From Eubacterium sp. (GTDB lineage: Bacteria > Bacillota > Clostridia > Peptostreptococcales > Anaerovoracaceae), in NCBI GenBank assembly GCA_017419895.1, contig JAFOKI010000209.1, positions 1 through 6,098 of the forward strand: a stretch of DNA of 6,098 nucleotides, written 5' to 3'. Shown here piece after piece: positions 1 to 5,728 of this stretch. The position numbers and the translations under genes were made by a program. The stretch's first letter is position 1. Each line of letters starts with the position of its first letter. The notes beneath the pieces were generated by a model, which was given only the letters and a program-made list of their open reading frames with translations, ran no database searches and had not been told where the DNA came from.

Positions 1-1
1 G

Positions 2-2071
2 ACGAAAGAAGAATGGGTCCGCTGCGCCGGTGAGGCGGACGGATTCAGAATAATAGAAAGCGAAAAGGTAAAAGGGGATATTTTTGTGTCCCCGGATCTT
101 GCGATTTGCGATAAATGCAAAAGTGAACTCTTTGATCCGGATGACAGGAGATATCTCCACCCGTTCATAAACTGCACGGCGTGCGGCCCGCGTCTTACGA
201 TACTGGATTCGATGCCTTATGACAGGATCAGGACCAGCATGGCGGAATTCCCGATGTGCGGTCCGTGTGAGGCGGAGTATACAGACAGGACGAGCAGGAG
301 ATATCACGCCCAGCCGGTATGCTGCCCGGACTGCGGTCCTAAGCTTTATGCTTTCGCGCCGGGAGAAGCCGGTGCGGGGGAGCGCGTTTTGGGTGACAGA
401 GATTCTATTGTAGAAGCCAGAGACGTGATAAGGAACGGCGGGATCGTTGCAGTGAAGGGGATCGGCGGATTTCATCTTTGTTGCGACGCGCGCAGCAATG
501 ATACGGTGATGCGCCTCAGGAAGCTCAAAAACAGGCCTTTTAAGCCATTTGCGGTCATGATGCGGGATCTGGACTGCGCAAGAAGAGAATGTGTGGTAGA
601 GCCGGGTATGGAAGCGGTCCTCGACGGTCCGGAAAAGCCGATCGTAATAATGAAAAAGCGTTCAGGTTCGTTTGAGGCAGCGGCTCCGGATAATCCCAAT
701 CTCGGAGTGATGCTTCCTTACACGCCGCTCCATCTCCTGCTTTTTGACTATCCAGACGGAAAGCCGATGACCGATGTGCTCATAATGACGAGCGCAAATC
801 CGAGCGGCGCGCCTATATGTAAAGATGACAGCGACGTGCTGGAAAATCTGTCGGAAATGTGCGATCTTGTGCTTTCACACGACAGGAAGATAAGGCTTCG
901 GGCAGACGATTCAGTCATGATGTGGTTCCGGGGCATGCCATACATGATAAGGCGGTCAAGGGGATATGCTCCGCTTCCCGTAATGGCCGGGTCAGGAGAT
1001 CGCGTTACAAAGCCTGTGCTCGGCGTTGGCGGTGAACTAAAAAGTACATTCTGTCTCGCTGCGGGCGGCTTGTATTATCTTTCACCGTATATCGCGGATC
1101 TCTCTGATATCAGAAGTGTGGACGCTCTCCGCCAGGGAATTGACAGACTAGAAGAATTGTTGGAAATAAAACCTGAAACAACAGTATGCGACCTTCATCC
1201 CGGTTACAATTCATCTGCGCTTGCGCGTGAACTTGATCCCGGCGCGGTTTCAGTGCAGCATCATTACGCGCACGTGCTATCCTGCATGGCGGAGAACGGA
1301 CTGGATGAAAAAGTCATAGGAGTTTCGTTCGACGGTACGGGGTACGGTCCGGACGGCACAGTCTGGGGAGGTGAATTCCTCATTGCGGACAGAAGCGGTT
1401 TTGAGCGTGCCGGAAGCATTGAGCCGTTCGATCAGGCCGGAGGCGATCTTGCGCCGCGCCAGGGATGGAGGATCGCGGCGGCTTTGCTGGAAGATGACCC
1501 GGATGCAGCCGAAAAGCTCGGGATATGCACGAAAAGCGAGTTCAATACTGTAAGAGCGATGATCCGGGCGGGAGTGAACACCGTTAAGTCGACCAGCGCG
1601 GGGCGCGTGTTCGATGCGGTATCAGCCGTGCTGGGCATCGCGAGGGAATCCACATGTGAGGGAGAAGCCTCCATGAGGCTCCAGTTTGCTGCGGAAAAGG
1701 CAGCGGCGCGGTCTGAAAGGAAGTATATAAGCAGCCCGCAGGTGAGGTGTAACGACGGTATGACCGTTGCGGAAACCCGGGCGGCAGTGAGAGAGATCGC
1801 GGCGGTGAGCCTTAAGGGGGCGCCTGCAGAAGAACTCGCGCTCGACTTCCATATATACATGAGTGAGATGATCGATGCCGTGTGCAGCGAGATCCGCATG
1901 CATTATGGAGTTAGCAAAGTCTGTCTGACCGGAGGTGTGATGCAGAATATGCTTCTTCTCGGACTCACGGCTGACAGGTTGGAGAAAAAAGGATTCACGG
2001 TATATACTCACTGTATGGTTCCCGCGAACGACAGCGGGATCGCGCTCGGGCAGGCATATCACATATCGTGA
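2..2071 (+). CDS. hypF: Carbamoyltransferase HypF, [NiFe]-hydrogenase maturation (5'-partial)
   Basis: HypF uses carbamoyl phosphate and ATP to form carbamoyl-adenylate and transfers the carbamoyl group to the C-terminal Cys of HypE, the first step of cyanide-ligand synthesis for [NiFe]-hydrogenase in the cytoplasm. The frame is open to the left edge: 28 codons precede the GTG at 86, which is an internal Val in a GDIFVSPDLA context. About 689 residues are visible; the family is about 750, so only part of the N-terminal acylphosphatase domain is missing. Counting from that Val as residue 1, there are two zinc fingers (Cys8/11/30/33 and Cys58/61/80/83, each CX2C-X18-CX2C). Next is a YrdC-like domain (about 105-290; LKNRPFKPF at 147-155, TSANPSG at 235-241). 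Last is a Kae1-like domain (about 311-661) with HHYAH at 392-396 supplying the HxxxH metal site, FDGTGYG at 415-421, LTGGV at 614-618 and NDSG at 648-651. The gene ends in tandem in-frame TGA codons. hypE follows after 50 bp, so an operon is likely. Confidence 0.97.
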   Translation, partial: TKEEWVRCAGEADGFRIIESEKVKGDIFVSPDLAICDKCKSELFDPDDRRYLHPFINCTACGPRLTILDSMPYDRIRTSMAEFPMCGPCEAEYTDRTSRRYHAQPVCCPDCGPKLYAFAPGEAGAGERVLGDRDSIVEARDVIRNGGIVAVKGIGGFHLCCDARSNDTVMRLRKLKNRPFKPFAVMMRDLDCARRECVVEPGMEAVLDGPEKPIVIMKKRSGSFEAAAPDNPNLGVMLPYTPLHLLLFDYPDGKPMTDVLIMTSANPSGAPICKDDSDVLENLSEMCDLVLSHDRKIRLRADDSVMMWFRGMPYMIRRSRGYAPLPVMAGSGDRVTKPVLGVGGELKSTFCLAAGGLYYLSPYIADLSDIRSVDALRQGIDRLEELLEIKPETTVCDLHPGYNSSALARELDPGAVSVQHHYAHVLSCMAENGLDEKVIGVSFDGTGYGPDGTVWGGEFLIADRSGFERAGSIEPFDQAGGDLAPRQGWRIAAALLEDDPDAAEKLGICTKSEFNTVRAMIRAGVNTVKSTSAGRVFDAVSAVLGIARESTCEGEASMRLQFAAEKAAARSERKYISSPQVRCNDGMTVAETRAAVREIAAVSLKGAPAEELALDFHIYMSEMIDAVCSEIRMHYGVSKVCLTGGVMQNMLLLGLTADRLEKKGFTVYTHCMVPANDSGIALGQAYHIS

Positions 2072-2121
2072 TGATTTATAGTATAAGACTGAAAAAGGAT
2101 TGGCGATCATAGGAGAAAACC

Positions 2122-3129
2122 ATGGATGAAAGAATAACGCTCGCTCACGGGGCAGGCGGCAGAAAAACTTCTGAGCTGATAGAAAAACTGTTTAAAAAAC
2201 ACCTCGGAAATCCCGATATGACTGCTGATGACGCGGCTGTGCTGGCGCTTAAAAGCAGCAGGATAGCCGTGTCCACGGACGGATTCATCGTTTCGCCTTC
2301 GTTCTTTCCGGGCGGAAACATAGGGAAGCTCTCGGTTTGCGGCACGGTGAACGACCTTGCGTGCATGGGCGCGGAGCCTTTGTATCTGACGGTAGCAGCA
2401 GTGATAGAGGAAGGTTTCCCGGTAGCGGATCTCGAGAAAATAGTCGAATCTATGGGGAAAACTGCCGATGAAGCGGGTGTGCATATAGTGTGCGGCGACA
2501 CCAAGGTCGCGGGAAAAGGCCAGGTAGACGGTATTTTCATTACGACGACAGGCATTGGGCTCATGCCGGAAGGAGAGTATCCCGCAGGAAACAAAGCTGC
2601 CCCAGGCGATGCGGTTATTGTCACCGGCGATGTGGGAAGACACGGTGCGGCGATACTTCTCGCGAGGGATGAATTCGGCATCGAAGCTGACATTACGAGT
2701 GACTGCGCACCGCTTGCGGGACTTGTAAAAGCAGCAGTATCCGCCGGTGGTGACGATATACATGTTATCAGGGACGCGACGAGAGGCGGCGTAGGCACCG
2801 TGCTTCACGAGATAGCAGCTCAGAGCGGCGTGGGAATCACAATTGAGCGAACAAAGATCCCTGTCGACCCTGCGGTCAGAACAGTGACGGAGATGCTGGG
2901 GCTTGAGTCTTTGTATCTGGCTTGTGAAGGCCGGATGGTAATATTCTGCGGGGCGCCGGCTGCCGAAGCAGTGCTGACTGCAATCCGCGCAACAAAGTAT
3001 GGCGAAGGCGCGGCGGTCATCGGAAAAGTTACAGGCAGCCGCGTAGGAAAAGTTGTAGTTAAAACGAAAATAGGCGGGGAGACGCTTCTGCCCGCGCCAT
3101 CAGGAGAACTTCTTCCAAGAATCTGTTAA
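2122..3129 (+). CDS. hypE: Carbamoyl dehydratase HypE, [NiFe]-hydrogenase maturation
   Basis: HypE accepts a carbamoyl group from HypF on its C-terminal cysteine and dehydrates it with ATP to a thiocyanate, which is passed to iron on the HypC-HypD complex as the CN ligand. At 335 residues it has the usual family length. Visible marks are the N-terminal LAHGAGGRKT (residues 7-16), the ADDAAVL nucleotide-site motif (35-41), STDGF (51-55), GTVNDLACMGAEP (74-86), a CGDTKV segment, GDVGRHG, and ATRGGVG in the C-terminal half. The protein ends in Pro-Arg-Ile-Cys, so Cys335 is the modified residue and the gene is intact. The ATG start has AGGAG at 2111-2115 with a 6-nt spacer. The 50-bp gap after hypF holds no clear terminator, so co-transcription with hypF is inferred. 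No strong hairpin with a T-run follows the gene, so some read-through into the next gene is possible. AGG arginine codons are used here and in hypF but not in purC. Confidence 0.98.
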   Translation: MDERITLAHGAGGRKTSELIEKLFKKHLGNPDMTADDAAVLALKSSRIAVSTDGFIVSPSFFPGGNIGKLSVCGTVNDLACMGAEPLYLTVAAVIEEGFPVADLEKIVESMGKTADEAGVHIVCGDTKVAGKGQVDGIFITTTGIGLMPEGEYPAGNKAAPGDAVIVTGDVGRHGAAILLARDEFGIEADITSDCAPLAGLVKAAVSAGGDDIHVIRDATRGGVGTVLHEIAAQSGVGITIERTKIPVDPAVRTVTEMLGLESLYLACEGRMVIFCGAPAAEAVLTAIRATKYGEGAAVIGKVTGSRVGKVVVKTKIGGETLLPAPSGELLPRIC

Positions 3130-3144
3130 TGCATCGGAGGTATA

Positions 3145-3155
3145 ACCGTTACGGT
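3145..3155. promoter_or_regulatory. Short perfect dyad, possible operator
   Basis: ACCGT-T-ACGGT is an 11-bp perfect palindrome with a single central base. The one-base centre makes it a poor RNA hairpin, so if it is functional a DNA-binding site is more likely. It lies 11 bp upstream of the putative -35 at 3166. At this length it could also arise by chance, and no cognate regulator is visible. Confidence 0.25.
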
Positions 3156-3165
3156 CAATTGATGA

Positions 3166-3194
3166 TTGATGATAGGCCCAAACTGTTATATACT
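3166..3194 (+). promoter_or_regulatory. Putative sigma-A promoter for the carbonic anhydrase-like/purC unit
   Basis: TTGATG (3166-3171) and TATACT (3189-3194) are separated by exactly 17 bp, matching 4/6 and 5/6 of the -35 and -10 consensus. Transcription would start near 3201, giving a leader of roughly 38 nt that contains the GGAGG at 3230-3234. The -35 lies in a perfect 7-bp tandem repeat (TTGATGA at 3159-3165 and 3166-3172), so a second TTGATG lies 7 bp further upstream. No purine riboswitch or recognisable PurR box is seen. Confidence 0.5.
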
Positions 3195-3238
3195 TATTAA
3201 GTGGTCAAAAAATCGACAATCAAAGCATCGGAGGTAAT

Positions 3239-3724
3239 ATGGCAAATATCCATGAATCTGTTTTTATCGCTGACGGGGCGATTGTAAAGGGAAATGTCAC
3301 TATAGGTGAGGATTCTTCAGTTTGGTACAACGCTGTAGTCAGGATCGAGAAATCCGAAATCATCATAGGTAAGAGAACGAATATCCAGGATTGCTGTGTT
3401 ATCCATGGCGACGAAGATTTCCCGGTATACATCGGTGACAATGTCACGGTAGGACACACGGCTATAATCCACGGATGCACGATCAAAAGCAATACTCTCA
3501 TCGGAATGGGCGCGGTCGTGCTGAACGGAGCAGTAATCGGCGAAAACTGCGTAGTAGGGGCGGGAGCCCTTGTAACAGAGGGAACGATTATTCCGGACGG
3601 TTCTCTGGTTCTCGGAAGCCCGGCAAAAGTAAAACGTCAGGTAGTTCAGAAAGACCTGGATCTTATCAATGACAGCGCAGACGTATATGTAAAAGAAGCA
3701 AAAGAGGAGATGGAACAGAAATGA
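3239..3724 (+). CDS. Gamma-class carbonic anhydrase-like protein (left-handed beta-helix, YrdA/CamH type)
   Basis: This cytoplasmic 161-residue protein is a run of hexapeptide repeats ([LIV]-G-x4 type) from about residue 8 to 125, forming a left-handed beta-helix, followed by a charged C-terminal helix. The family forms trimers with a metal site at subunit interfaces and catalyses CO2/bicarbonate interconversion in active members. The three metal-ligand histidines are present as His56 (VIHGD), His73 and His78 (VGHTAIIHG). Arg35, Asn48, Gln50 and Asp51 match the other conserved active-site positions of archaeal Cam. Oddly, the usual Arg-Gly-Asp motif reads Arg35-Ile-Glu37. The acidic proton-shuttle loop of Cam is absent, as in the shorter CamH/YrdA group. 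The start is fixed by GGAGG at 3230-3234. The stop overlaps the purC start as ATGA. Activity is not proven, since many YrdA-type proteins are poor enzymes; an acyltransferase role is unlikely given the histidine triad. Confidence 0.9.
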   Translation: MANIHESVFIADGAIVKGNVTIGEDSSVWYNAVVRIEKSEIIIGKRTNIQDCCVIHGDEDFPVYIGDNVTVGHTAIIHGCTIKSNTLIGMGAVVLNGAVIGENCVVGAGALVTEGTIIPDGSLVLGSPAKVKRQVVQKDLDLINDSADVYVKEAKEEMEQK

Positions 3725-4596
3725 AAGAGTACACACCGGTAAAAGAAGGAAAGGTCCGTGAAATCTACGAGGCAGACGGAAAAATGATCCTGGTCGCAAC
3801 AGACCGCATCTCTGCTTTTGACCACATTCTGAAAAACGCAGTCGTGAACAAGGGTAAGATCCTCACCCAGATGTCAAAGTTCTGGTTCGATTTCACAGAG
3901 GATATCATGCCGAATGATGTCATCTCGACAGATGTGAACGATATGCCGGAATTCTTCAGAAATGAGAGATTCGAAGGCCGCACCACGATGTGCAAAAAAC
4001 TCGAGATGCTTCCGATCGAATGCATCGTCAGAGGATATATCACAGGTTCCGGATGGGCAGGATACCAGAAGACCGGAGAAGTCTGCGGCATCAAACTGCC
4101 TGAAGGACTCCAGGAATCCGAAAAACTCCCTGAGCCGATCTATACGCCCAGCACAAAGGCAGAGCTCGGTGATCACGATGAGAACATTTCATTCGAGAGA
4201 AGTATCGAGGTTCTTGAGAAGATCTATCCTGAAAGAGGACGTGAGTACGCCGAGAAACTCAGAGACTATACAATCGCTGTTTACAAGAAGTGTGCTGCAT
4301 ACGCTCTCGAGCGCGGCATCATAATCGCGGACACCAAGTTCGAATTCGGACTTGACGAGAATGGGGAAGTCGTGATCGGTGACGAAATGCTCACGCCGGA
4401 CAGCTCACGTTTCTGGCCGCTCGATGGATATGAGAAAGGCAAATCACAGCCTTCATACGACAAGCAGTATGTAAGAGACTGGCTCATCGCCAACCCAGAC
4501 AGCGATTACAAACTTCCTGACGAAGTCATCGCCAAGACGATAGAAAAATACGAAGAAGCCTTTGAGCGCCTGACCGGCAAAAAGTTTGTCGGCTGA
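3721..4596 (+). CDS. purC: SAICAR synthetase, yeast Ade1-like long form
   Basis: Phosphoribosylaminoimidazole-succinocarboxamide synthase joins CAIR and aspartate with ATP in de novo purine synthesis. Visible motifs are EGKVREIY (9-16, ATP phosphate loop), TDRISAFD (27-34), the first family signature LPIECIVRGYITGS (about 97-110), STKAELGDHDENI (144-156), the second signature IADTKFEFG (202-210) and DEMLTPDSSRFW (221-232), which includes ATP/metal and substrate contacts. At 291 residues it matches the long form typified by yeast Ade1, rather than the roughly 240-residue form of E. coli, and it carries the TGSGWAGYQKTG insert region. The ATG overlaps the stop of the preceding gene by 4 bp, and GAGGAG at 3704-3709 lies 11 nt upstream, so translational coupling is likely. 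Arginine codons are CGT, CGC and AGA with no AGG, unlike hypF and hypE, which suits a highly expressed gene. The gene ends in tandem TGA TGA, and a terminator follows. Confidence 0.98.
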   Translation: MKEYTPVKEGKVREIYEADGKMILVATDRISAFDHILKNAVVNKGKILTQMSKFWFDFTEDIMPNDVISTDVNDMPEFFRNERFEGRTTMCKKLEMLPIECIVRGYITGSGWAGYQKTGEVCGIKLPEGLQESEKLPEPIYTPSTKAELGDHDENISFERSIEVLEKIYPERGREYAEKLRDYTIAVYKKCAAYALERGIIIADTKFEFGLDENGEVVIGDEMLTPDSSRFWPLDGYEKGKSQPSYDKQYVRDWLIANPDSDYKLPDEVIAKTIEKYEEAFERLTGKKFVG

Positions 4597-4659
4597 TGAT
4601 TGCTGATGGTTATCGCGTCTGATAAACTCATGCGCGGTATATATAAAAGACAGAAAACT

Positions 4660-4684
4660 GCCGGGTCATCAGCCCGGCTTTTTT
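4660..4684 (+). terminator. Intrinsic terminator of the purC unit
   Basis: A 6-bp all-GC stem, GCCGGG (4660-4665) with CCCGGC (4673-4678), has a 7-base loop and is followed directly by six T (4679-4684). An A-rich GAAAAC run just upstream could give weak function on the other strand. It lies 64 bp after the purC stop and separates purC from the lipoprotein gene. Confidence 0.92.
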
Positions 4685-4704
4685 GCGGAATAATTGATTT
4701 GGAA

Positions 4705-4713
4705 TGATATAAA
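4705..4713 (+). promoter_or_regulatory. Putative extended -10 promoter for the lipoprotein gene
   Basis: TGATATAAA fits the extended -10 pattern TGnTATAAT with one mismatch. No good -35 is seen at 16-18 bp; TTGCGG at 4683-4688 is 19 bp away and weak. The predicted start of transcription is near 4720, which falls on the upstream ATG (4719) of the downstream gene and so bears on which start codon is used. Confidence 0.4.
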
Positions 4714-4718
4714 ACCCT

Positions 4719-5603
4719 ATGAATGGGTGGATGCTGAAAGGAGACATCATTAGTTTAGGCATTATTAGGAGAAAAAGGCTGGCTGCCTGTGTGGTGGCTG
4801 TTTCGTTCGCTGCAGCGGCTGTTCTTACGGGATGCGGCGCAGCAAGCGGTTCAGGTTCATCCGGCGCGGGCATCGGCGAAAAGTATCTTCCGGTCTCGAT
4901 AACATATGTTGAGAACGGCGATGAAGAGAATAAAATCGTAAGCAGCTATACATACGATGAGCACGGTTATCCTGTCAAGCGCGATCACGAAGAACACGGG
5001 ACTATGCTGACTGATACATATGAGAACCAGTATCGTGAAGATGGGACTCTATCAGAAGTCAAGTTGACAAAGTCATATTATGCAGACGATCCAGCCGAGA
5101 CCGGTACGATCAAAATATCTGAGACATACGACGAGAACGGCTGGCTTGCAGTAAGAGAGGAAAGCGGGTGGACCACCAAAGAGACACGCGATGACAAAGG
5201 CCGCATCGATTCGCGTACACTCTGCCCTGACGGGAGTGAGCAGTACATGACTGTCTATGACTATAGCTATAAGGACTCTGATGAGGACGGTGTATCAATG
5301 ACAGCAGAAGTAAACGCGACTTCATATGATGGGGGAAAAGCCGGAGAACCTGCAGCCAACAGGACAGTGTTATTCAACGATGACGGCCTCTTTAAGAGCA
5401 TGGTTTTTGTAGAGATAGACGCGATACCGCAGTGGGATTTCGATTACGAGATGAATGACGGGCTGGTAACTAAAGCCGTTATGCATTATGAGGATTTTGA
5501 GACTTACGAGTACAGATTCGAATATGATACGTCGATTCCGGAAACAAAGGTATCTGCCGAGCGTTACGCTGATTTCATGAACAGATTATACGGATTGGAT
5601 TGA
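4719..5603 (+). CDS. Predicted lipoprotein with YD/RHS-like repeat units, function unknown
   Basis: From the ATG at 4719 the product is 294 residues. A basic RRKR (17-20) precedes a hydrophobic segment (21-37) and the lipobox Leu36-Thr37-Gly38-Cys39, then a Gly/Ser-rich linker (40-53). This indicates export and lipid anchoring on the outer face of the membrane. The acidic body contains repeated beta-turn units of the form (Y/R)(D/E)xxG[aromatic or L/I]: YDEHGY (79-84), REDGTL (106-111), YDENGW (137-142), DDKGRI (158-163) and a later NDDGLF. They resemble the YD repeats of RHS-type and related lipoproteins. No catalytic motif was recognised. The start is uncertain. Neither ATG 4719 nor ATG 4731 has a good Shine-Dalgarno, while AAAGGAG at 4737-4743 sits upstream of an in-frame ATT at 4749 that would give a more usual signal peptide. 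The gene stands alone between two terminators. Confidence 0.88.
   Translation: MNGWMLKGDIISLGIIRRKRLAACVVAVSFAAAAVLTGCGAASGSGSSGAGIGEKYLPVSITYVENGDEENKIVSSYTYDEHGYPVKRDHEEHGTMLTDTYENQYREDGTLSEVKLTKSYYADDPAETGTIKISETYDENGWLAVREESGWTTKETRDDKGRIDSRTLCPDGSEQYMTVYDYSYKDSDEDGVSMTAEVNATSYDGGKAGEPAANRTVLFNDDGLFKSMVFVEIDAIPQWDFDYEMNDGLVTKAVMHYEDFETYEYRFEYDTSIPETKVSAERYADFMNRLYGLD
4737..4743 (+). promoter_or_regulatory. Shine-Dalgarno AAAGGAG inside the annotated lipoprotein N-terminus
   Basis: AAAGGAG is the only good ribosome-binding sequence near the lipoprotein start. It lies downstream of both in-frame ATG codons. The next codons at start distance are ATC (4746) and ATT (4749); from GGAG the spacer to ATT is 5 nt. 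No ATG, GTG or TTG follows in frame until the two GTG codons at 4791-4796, which would remove the basic n-region of the signal peptide. Confidence 0.45.
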
Positions 5604-5652
5604 TCAGGGACAATAGCTGCAGTATCTTAATGAGACGATAAAAAGTAACTAA

Positions 5653-5693
5653 AAAGCCCCGGTGCCTTTAGGCGCCAGGGCTTTGTCTTTTTT
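5653..5693. terminator. Bidirectional intrinsic terminator between convergent genes
   Basis: The arms AAAGCCC-C-GGTGCC (5653-5666) and GGCGCC-A-GGGCTTT (5671-5684) pair over 13 bp, including one G-T pair and one C/A mismatch, around a TTTA loop. On the + strand GTC and then six T follow (5688-5693). On the - strand the A-run at 5651-5655 gives the T-run. It can therefore stop both the lipoprotein transcript and the convergent one. Confidence 0.92.
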
Positions 5694-5728
5694 GTGTGAT
5701 CTTAACGTGAGAGTCCGAATGCTTCTAA

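Larger units (their letters stand above)
3131..3236 (+). repeat. Pair of 12-bp direct repeats containing a Shine-Dalgarno core
   Basis: GCATCGGAGGTA occurs exactly at 3131-3142, one base after the hypE stop, and again at 3225-3236, 94 bp downstream. The second copy holds the GGAGG (3230-3234) that serves the ATG at 3239 with a 4-nt spacer. The first copy is followed by no convincing start codon at a proper distance. The match is seen directly. An origin by duplication or insertion of the 94-bp unit is an inference. Confidence 0.7.

Noticed and set aside
86..88. GTG as the start of hypF
   Set aside because: The same frame is open for 28 more codons to the window edge, and the GTG codes an internal Val in the conserved VSPDLA region of HypF. 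The N-terminal acylphosphatase domain must lie upstream.
2069..2074. Tandem in-frame TGA TGA at the ends of hypF and purC (4594-4599), and a similar TGATGATTG at 3160
   Set aside because: Tandem stops are common and the matches are short. There is no evidence for a repeat family or stop-codon recoding.
2107..2808. Long - strand open frames opposite hypE (also 2145-2798 and, opposite hypF, 1432-1899 and 1622-2110)
   Set aside because: Their translations show no recognisable motif and are Ser/Ala/Arg-biased, as expected for the antisense of GC-rich genes. The + strand genes are certain.
3162..3200. 12-codon ATG frame after the first GGAGG copy
   Set aside because: The ATG is 21 nt from the GGAGG, too far for efficient initiation, and the frame overlaps the putative promoter.
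4619..4647. CTGATA-N17-TATAAA promoter-like pair
   Set aside because: It would make a transcript of only about 30 nt before the terminator at 4660-4684. AT-rich chance similarity is more likely.
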